NCBI GenBank assembly: GCA_033002965.1
Contig: JAURVB010014186.1
Span: 1-64,000 of the forward strand
Length of the DNA stretch: 64,000 nt
Source: Piper betle
Lineage: Eukaryota; Streptophyta; Magnoliopsida; Piperales; Piperaceae
Direction: 5' to 3'
In this document: one piece after another, positions 34,485-47,703 of the stretch
Numbering within the stretch: position 1 is the first letter of the stretch
Layout of the letters: each line of letters begins with the position of its first letter
The notes under the pieces: model-generated
The model's input: only the letters and a program-made list of their open reading frames with translations
Told to the model about the DNA's origin: nothing
The model's database searches: none
Position numbers and translations under genes: made by a program

Positions 34485-36301
34485 AGGGAGTAAAAGACGG
34501 TTTTGTTTATTCCAAAAAGTGCCAAGTTATTTTACATCCCCTAAACTTTTAAAATATGTACCAACATATTTGATAAACGCCAACAAGAATAGTATTTGTA
34601 TCCATCTAATGTATGAAAGCAACATTCATTTATGAATAAAGCCTTCACAATGCTTCTCTCCGCATGGTCCATATATTATAAATTTGCTACATGTCCTTTA
34701 AGTATTATAACAAATTTACTGCTTATTAAGAAAGTATTAATTAAATATTTTACCCCTTTTCAAATTTTGTTACGATTTTACTTCGTTTAAAAATATTAAT
34801 TAAATATTATACAATTTTTAACTATTGTTATTAGAAATATATTATTCAATTGCAGTGTGTATTAAAAAATCCAATTCAACTACGGCCAGGTTAGGTAGAT
34901 ATTATTTTTATCATGAGCTCACAAAAATAGTGAAAATTTTAATTAATTTACTAAGCTTTTATAAATAATTATTAAAAACAAGTAAGGATGTTAAAAAAAC
35001 TAATATTTATTTCAATTGAAACTCACATTTAACCCTCTTTCAAATAACTAAAAATAATAATAATTCTAAATTAAAACAAAAATGCATCACGCTATAAATA
35101 AATTAATAATATATTAATAATATATTTAATATTATTATAATGTTTAAAAAAAGATGCTCATAAAGCTTGCACATCACGCGTGATTCTGACTAGTTTTACT
35201 TAATTGCAGAATCATATTTTTCTACGTTGCCAGACAGAGAGAACTTTAGAATCAAGCAAGCATTATTCTTCATGCGTTACCACGCACAATATGCCTAACT
35301 TCTAAAATAGAAATGTCCTTTCCACATATACATAGGATCATGGTTAAAAAAATTAAAATTAGTTTTCGAGGAAGTCAGAATTAGAATCAAGATCAGTCTA
35401 AATTAAATAAAAATTGATTCAATTAAATTGGTCTGAATCGGTTCAAATCGGTCATATATAATAATTTAATAACTCATAACATAAATATATAAAAATTAAA
35501 TATTAATATTATTTTAATATTATTATATATATTATATTTTATGATATTTATCATATTTTATAATTTTTTAAAATTATTTTATTTTTAATTAATTATTATT
35601 TTTTACTCAAATTAAAATCAAATTAATTGTTAATTACGAGGTGCCACTCCGCTCTTTACCCTGGCCCTGCCCACCCCATCCCCCTTTTTGCGCAACTACC
35701 CTGCCTGCCAGCCGCGTCCCATGGACCCCGAGCTGTCCACCTAGCTAGTCCGCCCTCCCCCTACAAGCCCTTCCCCGACCTTGCTCCCCCTCTTCGGCCC
35801 CACGCCTCGCCCCGTCGAGCGAAGGGCGACAAGGCGATAGAGGGAGAGCAAAAGATATTTTCTTCATTGTAAACTTTAAATTTTTATCCGTGCCCGTACA
35901 TAAATAATTTATATAATATAAAACTAAAAATATTTTTAATAATTTACCCAAAACAGATTCAAAAACCAACTCCACCCCAAATTTAAATCGGATCTGTTCG
36001 ATCCGATTTAAACCAAGCCAATTCTCGAATAAAAATCGGCCAATTTTTCCAACAGCATAGGATCAATAGTTTCCGGATCACCTTCAATCCAGATTATTGG
36101 CTTCCATACAGAAAAAAGGGAGGTCGGTCCCGCACTAGAATATGTACGAACAACAAATTAAAGCCGCTACCTTCAGCTAACGAGCAAGCAAAGGCAAGCA
36201 CATTTAGATGCCATCGCGATGTGATGTTTACTAAAGCACATAATGCGGAACATTCATAAGTGTTTCTTCTTAAATAATTTAAAAAAACAAAAAAATAGTG
36301 G

Positions 36302-36546
36302 CTGTTCAATGACGGTCAAGAGTCAAGAATCCATACCCCCTCCTGTCGATGGCCAATTTCTTAATTGCAATAAAAAAACGCATTTATTGTTTGCCATTTG
36401 GCAACACCAAACAATACACTACTAAATACCGACTTCTGGAACAAACAGCACTCACGAGTGTTTTTTACAAGAAAAAATAATGTTTGTTCAATGACATTCA
36501 AGATTCCATCCCTCCTGTGGATGGCCCATTTCTTGACCGCAATAAT
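36302..36546. repeat. Imperfect direct duplication, ~65-base unit
   Basis: GTTCAATGACGGTCAAGA...GATGGCCAATTTCTTAAT (36302-36371) is repeated with changes at 36484-36546 (GTTCAATGACATTCAAGA...GATGGCCCATTTCTTGAC), about 180 bases apart. It lies in the 3' flank of the MPDU1 homologue. Confidence 0.6.
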
Positions 36547-36648
36547 GACATTTTTTTCCGTTAACGTTTTGAAATACGTCACTAACAAATATAGTTTTGC
36601 AATCATGACTAATACATAAAAATAAAGCAAAATAAAAAGAACTACTAG

Positions 36649-39600
36649 TCACCTGAATATTTCTGATGCCATTATACAGATGGTGAAAGTCTGCGGAAGT
36701 TACCTCACTGTAATTTTTTCTCCCTCTTCACTTGTGACCTACTATAGAGTATTATCTGACTCAAGATTGTACCGTTAGTGAATACACCAAGAAGAGAGCC
36801 CAAAATAACTTCAAGTGGTCAAGGTAGACATAATTCACATGGAGATGTCTATGCGCAAGCTAGATGAATATCTAAGAAATACAAGTCCCACGCAACCCAG
36901 TAACACAAAAGTCTCTGACAGAATCAAATCCAGACCTTTGAGGATATTTTCTAAAAGAAGTAAACAACAAATGCTTTTTAATAAAATATTATGCAATATC
37001 AGAGCATCAATTTCACCCCTCTTTGGTTGAGAGAGACTTGCTAAAGCTCCCTGGATTGCAATCATGCTAAGTGAACAAAAATAGTCCAATAGAACAAAAA
37101 TATACAAAAACACATGGAATTCACATTATATCCAATTAAAAACAAATTACGGCTTTCAATAAGAAGACAAGGATACTACTATTTGGAGCATTTTCCTGCA
37201 TGCTAGTAAAAACTCTTGCTGGAAAAAAAAAGAAAAAGAAGAAGTAATAAATTCACTTTATGATAAAGATTCCAATCAAACAAATTCAGGACAAATAGGC
37301 AACTTAATTGACATACCAATGGAACCAGCGAAGTTCATGAAACATGTCAGAAAACTGAGCTCACCCGTGCTTTTGTTCTGAATAGGAAATCATCCTTATG
37401 TTAGCAGGGCACTCATAGCATTAAAAACACAAATATTAATACGTTTAACTTATTCTAGCTCAGTTCTATTCACTCAAATCAATATGTCCATGTGAGTGTC
37501 CACCAGATTCCCTTATTCCATGAGCATGTAGAAAGAATGTCAACATAAAAATTAGTCATGCTCTTCTCTTTCAAGGGTTACATTGGGAAGAGGAACCAGG
37601 ATAACATTTCCCATTTATTTTTATATGGGTTTTTTTTCATCTATAACAATTGTGGCTAGAAAATCTATGTCTTGACCCTAAGAATGAGTAGAAAAAATGG
37701 CTGTGAAGGTGAAGAGAAAGGCCAAAATGAGCTCAGATAAAGGTACTGAAATAGAGGTACAAAGACTGCATAATTCAAATATGAGTATAGTGCAACACAT
37801 GGACCAAATGGCCAATGAAATTCAAATATGAATAAAGTACAAAACATGGACCATATAGCCAATGAAAGATCAGGGCGCTCCCAACCTGGTTTATCTAGAG
37901 TATAGTACAACACATGGACCATATGGCCAATGAAATTCAAATATGAATAAAGTGCAACACATGGGCCATATGGCCAATGAAAGATCAGACGCTCTCAGCC
38001 TGGATTATCTAGAGAATGGTGCAACACATGGACCATATGCGACCAATGAAAGATTAGGCACTCCCAGCCTGGATTATTTAATGGATTGCGAAATAATCAG
38101 GCTAGGAAGAACTATGGCAATTCGGCAGAAGTGATTTTCACAATAATAATGATAGCACAATTTGGCACCTAATAAGTCAAGGATTTAAAGAATAGGGCTC
38201 AACACCAAATGGATAGATGCTTTCCAGACTTGAAAGAAAAACGGGTGGAGCTGACAATCAAGTGGCCTTATAATTAGCATGAATTTTTAAAAGCCACACT
38301 TGGACTATCCTTTATAAAATATAGTTTTCTTTCAGACTGAAGGAAACATTGAGTTAACTCACACTAGCATGCATTTCTACATCATTTAAAATAATGAATC
38401 AGTAATCTTACAGTAAAATTTGTCCATATTTGAGGAACTCTGGCAAAGAAAAAAATTGCATGTTGCGACGCCTGTAGAAGATGATAACATAAATCAAAAT
38501 CAACCAAGAATGTTTCAAAAAATCTAGTTTTAGACATTGTCTGACTATTAAAAAAGAGTAGCAGACATCCAAATAAAAAAATGAAATTAAATACTCACAT
38601 ACAACGCTTCAAAAAGGACTGGATCAATTTGACCAGCTAGAATAGTAGGTGCGATTCCACAATATCTAGATTATAAGTCAAATAGTAAACTTCTTGCAGA
38701 TTGATTAGATCACGTTAATATGGTAAAATTGGGCTTTAAATTATCCTTCAAGGAGGCTCCATAATAAAAAAATTATTAATAGCGTTCCTGCAGGATACAA
38801 TAGAATTTTGAACCATGTTTTCATTCCAGAGGGCGGAGAATAGTAATAGATAATGGCAAGCAACATAATAGCTGCAGGAAAATAGAAGTGTCAGCAATTA
38901 GCAGGGATATCTGTATGAAGCATTAACTAATGAATTGGCAAGAATATAAAAAGAAAAATGGATGTAAGAGATGATAATAATGATTCTGAATTAAAGTGTA
39001 ATGACTTGTTATTTTATCTTTGTTTACCTTGAATTAAGAGAAAGAATAATTCTCCATATGCAGAAAGGGAAGTCCTTGGTGAAGGCAATAGGCTAGAGCA
39101 ATGGTGTATCCAACAACTTCAAGCTCGAAGGCAGCCACACTAAGACCTCTCACGCTATTATTCTTCAAGATTTTATATATCTGAAAACAAAATAAAGACA
39201 TTAGATGAAATAGCATGACATGAACAGCCACAAAAAATATTGTCTTTTCCTTCATGATTTGCATGTAACATTCTCAGATGAAAAATGAAAGAATTATCAC
39301 AGCAGCGTAAAAATTTATCTCCAGAAAGATTTCATTTTACTACAGCAAATTAACTTCACGCTGCATAAGTTCTAGGAACACTTATTCACAAACAATTAGT
39401 TGTCTATCAACAGATGGAAAACAGTCTAAAATATACAAATTTTATGCAACAGCATATGACAATACGTGCATAGATAGAAGTAACTCCTCGATAGTAGGTG
39501 GCTTTGAGATCAGCTGCTGCCAATCTACAGTTGTAATTTCTGGTATCACTGTAGCATGAATTAAATTACGGGGAGATTGAACCTTAGAAAAAAAAAAAAT

Positions 39601-40067
39601 CTTCTCTCTCCCTCTCTCTCACTTCCAATCCCTTTTCATGGCTCAATTTCATACAGTCTATTCACTCTCTAACTCAATCTCTCTCGCTCCCCCAATTTCT
39701 TCTTAAATCTAGAACTAGGCACGGACGTCATATGAACAATGTAAGGGCAGCATATTGAATATGCACCCAAAACTAGACCATCAGAACCCAACTCCCCAGG
39801 AGCAAGCCATCCCATTCAAACACCTAGATTGTGGAATCAATCAAACCGAAACACAAAGAAATACAAAAAAAATTAAGTAAGTACGAAAGCGAGGGGAATA
39901 AGCGGAACCTGGGGGAGCTTGACGGTGGTGGAGGCGGCGACGATGGCGTAGCCAAGGAGCTTGGAGATGAGGGGGAGCAAGCAATCACGCGAGGGGAAGG
40001 TCTTGTGGGAGAGAGAAGTGAGAAGGCAGCCCAAGTTGATGCCCAATATCTCCAACTCCATCTCCAT
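36649..40067 (-). CDS. MPDU1: MPDU1 homologue, PQ-loop membrane protein
   Basis: Exons in transcript order: 40067-39909, 39180-39028, 38871-38799, 38665-38599, 38471-38412, 37377-37317, 37218-37151, and a likely last exon 36690-36649. All phases agree. Start [16 protein letters not shown], then PQ-loop 1 ([53 protein letters not shown]), [14 protein letters not shown], and PQ-loop 2 ([32 protein letters not shown]), ARVFTSMQE. This is the plant mannose-P-dolichol utilization defect 1 family, an ER membrane protein needed for use of dolichol-linked mannose and glucose donors in N-glycan and GPI assembly. The T-run at 39064-39066 (AAA on +) is one base short after HQGLPF, shifting the frame in exon 2 although the next codons ([11 protein letters not shown]) are perfect. 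The last exon is inferred from a weak match to the family end; without it translation stops at 37136. Confidence 0.8.
37772..38084. repeat. Intronic minisatellite, ~60-70-base units
   Basis: Four to five degenerate units share ACACATGGACCATATGGCCA, ATGAAAGATCAG, GCTCCCAGCCTGG and ATTATCTAGAG. Some units instead carry AATTCAAATATGAATAAAGT. The array lies in the ~1-kb intron between exons 38471-38412 and 37377-37317 of the MPDU1 homologue. Confidence 0.85.
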
Positions 40068-40364
40068 CACCTTCTCCGCCTTCCTCTTCGCCTCCTCCGA
40101 TGGATCTTCCCCTCTCTTCCTCTTCTTCTTCTTCTTCTTCTTTGATTGATTATTTTATTATTAATTAGCAAAGAGGGCGGACTCGGGCAACAGGTTAAAC
40201 CGATTCTTCTTGTATTTTGGACCGGGTGGTACTTTCCCTTGAAAACTTATTTACCTTTAATAAACTTGGACTCTATTTTGCTGGCAATTTTCTAACTTTA
40301 AAATTTATTCTCCATCAATGATTAATTATATCTAGCATCACCACTTTAATTTTATTTTTATTTA

Positions 40365-40713
40365 GAGTCTATTTGGTTGTTCTGAAATTACATAAAATAT
40401 ATGAAATTTTGGAAGTCATAATTTTTCTATATTTAGATGTTTTGAAATTTAATTAAAAAATAATAATTTTAATTAAATTAAATCTTTGTAAAAATTTTAC
40501 AATGAAAATTTTCCTTATGAAAAATAAAATAAAATTGAGGGAAAATTAAGAGGCACATGCACGTGGGAAGGAAGAAATATTTCACTTGTATCTTATTTCT
40601 TAGAAACATGTTAGGAAAATTTTTAAAATTCTCATGTCATTTTATTTCATTGTATTTCTATTTCATATGATTTTTTTAGTTATACTATTTTTTCCATATC
40701 AATGTGTCCTGCC
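40365..40713. mobile_element. MITE-like element, family member 2
   Basis: Begins GAGTCTATTTGGTTGTTCTG after a TTA and shares colinear phrases with 2373-2981: TCTATATTTAGATGTTTTGA, CACATGCACGTGG, TCATTTTATTTCATTGTATT, AGTTATACTATTTTTT. The right end is not sharply defined. It lies between the MPDU1 and PIP5K genes. Confidence 0.45.
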
Positions 40714-41221
40714 ATACAATGATTTTAGCCAGATTTAAAATTATAATGAAACATATGAATATGCTATATTTTGGAACTTCATCGGAAAATCTGACAATTC
40801 GTGGAACTTCAATTAGAGTGGTATTACAGGTAAGATGGGATTAAAATTAAAAACTCGAGCTCTCAGGAAAAGTTCACACAGATCATTAAAATGTTTATTT
40901 AACGTTACGAATACATGCTGAAACGGTTAACCGTTAGGGCGTGAATAACGCTAAAAATATCCCACTGACATTGTGCATCATTTCGGCTTTCACCAATGAG
41001 TCCATTCTAAACAATGCGAATTAAAATTCCAAAATATCGAACTCACGCCACACAGCTAACAATACACTTACAACAAGAAGCAACGCTTTGAACTACCATT
41101 TCTGCATGACACCAGAAAGAAGAAACAAATTAATAAATTTCATTGCCTCAATTGCAGAGTTGCATATATTACATATAAGCTCCTTTACAAAAATCGTATT
41201 ACGCTAACACTTTGAAGTGGA

Positions 41222-44200
41222 TCAGGCGTCCTCGGGAAACACCTTCTCCAAGAAATTGATAAAGCGCTTAGAATACGTCTTGGGTTCGACTGCTGATATA
41301 GTCATTGGATCAAATTGTAGAGACTTGACGGCATGCTCAATCTTCTTGGTCAGATTGTACTCCTGCAGTATGTCGATGACACCCAAATATAATACAACAT
41401 CGAACACTTCAAGGAGATCAACACTAGCTGAGCTAGACCCAACATGCAAAAGTTTCCTATTAGCTTGGGCTGGCATGTTGACACCGAGTTGCACTCGAAG
41501 CCTGGCACAAAAAAGAGAGAAATTTGAATGAGAAGGAAGCTTTCAAGGCAACAGACTCAAAGGACTATCAGTATGTAGTCGTTTTTTTAAAAGCATAGCA
41601 AACGCTATAAAAGCGCACTTTTCCATTAAACCAACCATAGGAAGGCTGTTACCTTCTTCCACATGCTCTTCATACGCAAGGTACTTGGGATGAAACTGTA
41701 AAGGAGGGAAAGTGCAACACTTTACCTTCCAACATCAGGAAGAAGAAGATCAACTTCTTCATGACCAGCAGCTGATGCTCTGAGAGTGCTCCCTCTTATG
41801 TGTGAACCTGGGAGAGAGCTAACAGCATTTGGCTCATGGGTAACCAATCGCAGGCCCCTTGATTGCACCAGAAGCTGACCTTGTGATATTGTATCTACAG
41901 CAGCTTAATGTCGAATATATTCCATCAGAGTATGCTTCGGTGCAAAACATAACATTTAGAAAACTTTAAGGTTTGAAACATTAGTGCTCTGAATAGTATG
42001 GCTCAATTGAGTAGACGTCATTCTACTAATTAGTCTTTCTATTAAATCCATGACAATGGTGAATGATGTACATAAAGTACTAAACAGGTTTCATTTGTAT
42101 CTTCAATTAAAAATATGTATGTCCTACAACTACCATAACTGCAATCTCAAGAGATCAACGGGCCACTCTTCAAAATTACCTCTTCCCTCCACATTTAAGT
42201 TGACTCATATCCCTAGGTTCTCTGCCACAATAGGAGCTCTTATGAAGAAATCAAGTACTAAGACGAAAAGATTCAAATTTAAAAATTGTCTTAAAAAGGG
42301 GGAAAAAACGACTTTAACTAATTTCAGTACAAAGAAGTATTACCATCAGAAAGTATATTTGCACCATATAGCATATCCTGGTGATCAACAAGGGTCTTCA
42401 AGTACTCAGGAGCTCTAAAATGCAATCCAAGTAACAGACTGTAATCAATTATACTCTGTGACTCCAAAAACATGCAATCAAGAGAGATTTGCCTGCATAA
42501 AGAGTATAAGAGTCCAGCCCACCAAATTAATAAACCTTACATGATGATGCCTTAACAGGTATTTTGGTGCACGAATTCAAAGATGATTTAAATGGTGTTC
42601 TTTTTTTGTTTAGTTAGTAAAGAGAGAATGATTAACAAATACAAGTACAAGAATAACAGCTGGCATAAGAAGAAAGGAAACTTACTTGAAGAGAGAGTCA
42701 CGCCAAGATTTATCCATATAAAACACGTAGGAAAGATCACAATCTTTCAATGTGGTGGTTTCATCTATATCACAATTGTTTGTAACCCTCCCATGTGAGG
42801 ATCCTTTCAAATCATAACGTCTATGAATTCGCAACTCTGTGCAGAACATATTTCCCATCACTACAAAACGAACCTGAAGCAGGAAAAAAAAGTTCAACTA
42901 GTTTGACTACTTTGTGTGAAAAAGCCCAAGCTGTCAAACGAAAAACCATTTAATATGTATCATGATACTCCCTCACACGTGCAAACAGAGATTTACTGCT
43001 TAGCCGTGGGTAAACATAGGGCAAAATCTGTCAGGATTTGACCCTACACCTTTGGCCTTGATACCTTGTAAATTTAGATGGTTCAATCACTTTGCCTAAA
43101 AGCTTAAGCAGTTAGGAAAGGGAACCATTTAATATTTACCTTAATAATTACTTTAAAAAGGTGTAAAATGGAAGTACAAATGCTGAATCAATTACCTTCC
43201 TCCAACGTCTCAAGGCTATTCGATGAAGCCCAAAGAACTTTGTAATCAAAGTATTTTCATATGCGCGAACGTGTTTGTAATAGTTTGGAAGCATCTTTAA
43301 CAAAATCTGAATGGGAAATTCGAGTTATCAGCAACACATCTTAAACAACACGGCCATGTATTTTGAATCAGAACTAGTTGGATGCATACACTACAATTAA
43401 AATGACAAATTTTCACCCATTTGACTTGATAATAAACTTACAAAAATGTTCTTCTTTATGCTCGTTAAGTTTCCTTTAGGGTATGTTTGGATTGTGAGAA
43501 AGAGAGAGAAAATGTAAGAAAAGTGTAGTTTTCTCACATTTCGCTTGTTTGGTTTGAAATAAAATGTGAAAAGAATTCTATTTTCCATCATGCTGGAAAA
43601 ATCTTTCATGAATCATTTTCCTACAAAAAATGTAAGGAAATGATAGAATGTGAGAATGGTGCTTCACAAATTTTCTTTTCTTTCTAACCAAACACATGAG
43701 AGAAAATGATAGGAAAATTATTATATTTTATGTTATTTTCTTTTTTTTCACATCCTTTTCTTTTCTTTCTCCATAATCTATCAAACCAAACAGACCCTTA
43801 ATTAAGCCGCTACTAAAGGTCATTTTGGCTCTCAGTCCCTGGTCAGACAAGTTTAGCTCTAAGTTGCTTTATCAGATTATTCAGCATGTCTCACGGTTAG
43901 TGTTAGTTAATCTAGTCCTTTCCACTGCTCAGAATTACTTACGACTTTATGTTGACACGCCTACAACTGATAATAGCTAAGGTGAACTACTAGTAAATAT
44001 TGCTGAACTGACAATGGTTATGATTTTTAACTAGTTTGTGTGGCCTATCCAAATTGACCTTTGATAGACAACGATAGTCCTTGGCAATAATATGCAAGAA
44101 TTTGCATCTGGAAATCATATTTATAATCACCTCATATGGCTCGCATGATTTTGTATGAAGAACATTTTAGTTCGATACTATCAGTATGTACTCTTAATTC

Positions 44201-47200
44201 ACATAAAACTACCTCTACCATTCATTGGCAAGACACTATTTCCTCCTTGAAGAGGTCAAGCTCATCCTAAACATTTTAAGCTGTGTCATTGTTCATCTGC
44301 AATTCCCAAAAGAATCTCGGAGGGGGGTATTGAAATATGCAGAACAAAGATCGTGGAAATTTTATTAGATCTCTTATCAGCAAATGTTGTGAGAAACAAA
44401 TTACATGAGTTAAAACTGGGTATAAATGATGGGCTAGAATAAAGAAACATGATCCAGGTCTAACTTCTAAAAGGCTAATCAGTTGTGCAGTAATAGATGA
44501 TAAGGATGATCCACACCCAAACACTAACTGCCTAATGTGTAGCATTTGTTAATAAGCTAACAATTAGCAATTTATATTAAAAGCTGGCTCCAGAATTAAT
44601 CTACTACTCACCAATACACAATTTCAAACTTTGTAAAATCTTATATTATCAATGGACAAAGAAGCACAGTTAGCCAGTGATGGCCTTCTTTCCCGAAGCT
44701 CGATAAAATGCCAAAATATAGAGCATTTCCCTAGCAACTAGTCTTTTAGAGCAACTTTTTACTTAAACGGGGCAGTAAATTAAATTCTCATAATCTGAAG
44801 AAGGAAAAAGGCGGAAAGCAACATATAATTAAGCCATCAGAGTTCAAAGAGGCAGGAAGAAACATATAATTAACCCATCAAAAAAGCAGATAATCACCCC
44901 AAAAAGTTTCTCAAACCTTGAGCTCAGATTTCCTTAATGTCTTGATTACAAATCTTTCATCTTGGGAGAGGTAGAATATGCTACCACTTTTTCCAGGAGA
45001 ACAAAGTTCCCTAAGACCATCACCACCGCATATGGATGTCATGTAGTCTGCAGCATCTATCTTGAACATTTCTCTCAAGTTCCTGACATGAAACAAGAAT
45101 TCAGATTACACATTCAATCCTAAACTGGAAAACCAAAAATTTCTTTGTATATGTTATGCAAGTTAATATTTACTATTCCTCAGAGAATCTTGCTACACAA
45201 TGATATCAAGTTCGACTGTACGAGAAAAGTCAGTTTGATGGTTAGTGATAATATAGAGGTAAAAGTGTGCAATATCAGATCACCAGCATCAAAGATTTTA
45301 TTCGCTCCCAGGATAATTGCAATTCAATTTTATCACAGATGACGAGTCACTACAATTGCAGTTCAACTTTCAATTCAAATTCTTATGCTTCAGAAGTACG
45401 TTTTCTCTGCAGAAGCATCATTAATCCCAGTCATTATGATTAAATTTCAGATTAAAATCCATAAAAGGTTGTCTTTTGCACTAGACTTCAGCCAAATAGG
45501 CTAACACTTGTAATTCTTGTTTACTGAAGCATCACTATTTCAAAGATATCATTCACTGAGAACTGTTTTAAACATCTCGAAAGGTTCAGTTTTAATTGAA
45601 AATTTGATTCATTTATAATGTTAAGTACCTATCAAGATTCTGAACATAAAGTGTTCGATAGTAGCTTCTAAAAATGAAGAATCAAGAAAATAGTATGACT
45701 TCCTCAATGGAAATAATCAGGCCAATACCTAAAAACCATCGGACAATAATCTTTCCATTGGAAACCAATGGAAGAGTGTGGCGGGGTGAACTGAGACCCC
45801 TTACTGGGAAAATACATCTTGATTCTTGCCTGAGGTCCAAAATCACAGGGTCGAACTTCACGTTTTGGCACAGGTGTGATCTTTCCAACAGTATACCTGC
45901 GAAAATTAAAGACAACAATAAATAACACTTCATTTTCTACCATAAATAAATATCATAAATGCATAAGCTGCCTTTAGCGGATGAATTCCACTCTAAATAA
46001 CTAATGGATAAAAAATCCTAGCTCAACTAAGAACAAAACAAGGTTCCTCTGCATTAATGTATAATAACAATAACATGAATAATCACCATTCTTGTTAAAA
46101 TGGATATAGAATATGCCTTCTATTTGAATCATGCAAAAGTTCCTAAAAAGAAATTTCAAAGAGTCACCAAGAAGAAATGGTCTCACAGAGGTTCTTTAAA
46201 TAAATGACAAAATCTAATTGACATCCCAATGGAAAGGAAAGATGAGATAATTGGGTTGCCCTTATAGAAAAGATCTAGCACAAAAGAAAAAATTTCATAT
46301 CCATTTCCATGATCTTGTGAGTACATAGATTATAACAGCTGTAAAGTCGGAATATATATAATCAGGTGTATGTTCCATATGGCTTCCCTTTCGATGTACC
46401 TGATCCCAAGTTGTAGACTGAGCATCAAATAATAGCTTCCATGGCCCTTGCGAATAGTTTGACCCGGTCTTCTCATTTCCTTATCTTGATACTTGTTCCG
46501 TCTTTTATTTCTCCGTGCAATGTATGCTTCATAATCAACAGCTTCCTCTGAAATCAAAATCCCCTGCATATATTCTCTTTCATAAACAAAACTAGTGCTG
46601 GTTTGAGCCACTACTTTATCTTTCTCACAAGCTGATGGGTTTTTATGGCAGAAGTCTTCTTTTTGCCGTCCATGCTACAATCATCACACCTCCACTTACT
46701 GTCTAGTGAGGCAGCCCTATGTGATATACGTCCAGAACTTCTAAGCATACTGCCTATTGGAAGTTTTTCTGAAAAAGTTCTTTTCATGCTTGGCTTGCTA
46801 TTCCTTGATGGCTGGAAATTTGAACTACTACCATTCCTAGTGAGAGACTCATATGGACTTTTCGATGAAATACGTGAAATTCCTGCAGGCAAGAAGGTCC
46901 CTCGTCCATCTTTTAGACCCTTACTCCATATCCCTATGTAACAAGCCCCATCAGGAAATACATACACACCATAACCATGTTTTAACCCATTAAGCCATAG
47001 ACCATCAAAGGTTTCACCATTAGACCATGTCATCTGTCCTCTTCCAGTCATGGCTCCCGCCTTCCAATTTCCGTTGTAAAAGTTTCCAGTTCTCCATATA
47101 TATTTACCAGCACCTTCTCGAACTCCTTCTTTCCAAGAACCCTCATAAACATCTGAATTGGGATAAGTTTTCTTCCCCAGTCCATGTTGCAAATTCATTC

Positions 47201-47703
47201 GCCAAGCCCCCTCATAGATAGAACCATCAGCTCCAAAGAAAGTTCCCAAACCCTGCAAGTAACCTCCTGCAAAATCACCTTCATATTTCGCCCCTGACAA
47301 CCAATTAATTTGTCCCCTTCCATTCATTCTTCCTTTCTCCCATTTGCCTTCATAAAATGTCCCATCTAACCAAGTGTACTTTCCCACCCCATGCGGAAGA
47401 TGTTCTTCAAGAGTGCCCACATATATGTCTCCATTTGAAAAAACCTTCTCACTGAGAAATGATAAAAAAAACACATGATTGAGGACAATGTACATAATGT
47501 CAAGGGAATCATTTGACTAGCTTATTTCATCATTTAAATTTTTCAGGTAAAAAATTGGATAGGTACAAAATATTTCAGCTTAGCAAAATTGTAAAAACTA
47601 CGGACAAGTTATGGATGTACCACCTCTCGTTCTTATCCATAATCTGTTTGCAGTTCATCGCTTCAATTTTCAAAAAATCAACAAGTATCCCTGAAGTCAT
47701 CAT
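41222..47703 (-). CDS. PIP5K: Phosphatidylinositol 4-phosphate 5-kinase with MORN repeats (PIP5K7/8-like)
   Basis: Nine coding exons: 47703-47624, 47451-46400, 45896-45729, 45082-44917, 43306-43196, 42873-42686, 42492-42344, 41894-41726 and 41501-41222. All phases fit and encode about 787 residues. Eight MORN motifs ([20 protein letters not shown] type) occupy the first third. A variable linker follows, then the PIPK domain: [150 protein letters not shown]. The enzyme makes PtdIns(4,5)P2 at the plasma membrane; MORN motifs contribute to membrane binding and regulation. The first exon is inferred from splice phase. The T-run 46660-46664 (+) is one base short in exon 2, breaking the frame between DGKK and [14 protein letters not shown]. 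Intron 4 carries a MITE. Confidence 0.9.
43479..43797. mobile_element. Tourist/PIF-Harbinger-type MITE in a PIP5K intron
   Basis: Ends GGGTATGTTTGGATTG and, inverted, GGGTCTGTTTGGTTTG; length 319. It is flanked by TTA at 43476-43478 and 43798-43800, the 3-base target duplication of PIF/Harbinger elements. The interior is AT-rich and partly palindromic with no coding sequence. It lies in the intron between exons 45082-44917 and 43306-43196. Confidence 0.8.

Larger units (their letters stand above)
32403..36640. other. Intergenic DNA between MIR166 and the MPDU1 homologue
   Basis: 32.4-33.4 kb is mixed-composition DNA that may hold MIR166 upstream control sequence. 33.5-35.6 kb is strongly AT-rich with a MITE-like element at 34188-34484. 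About 35640-35850 is a sharply bounded GC-rich patch inside AT-rich DNA. 35.34-35.46 and 35.95-36.03 kb contain CGGTTCAAATCGGT-type phrases typical of degraded transposon sequence. No gene is supported. Confidence 0.5.

Noticed and set aside
37772..38084. Regularly spaced repeats considered as a CRISPR-like array
   Set aside because: Units are degenerate, spacers are not unique, and the locus is an intron of a plant nuclear gene.
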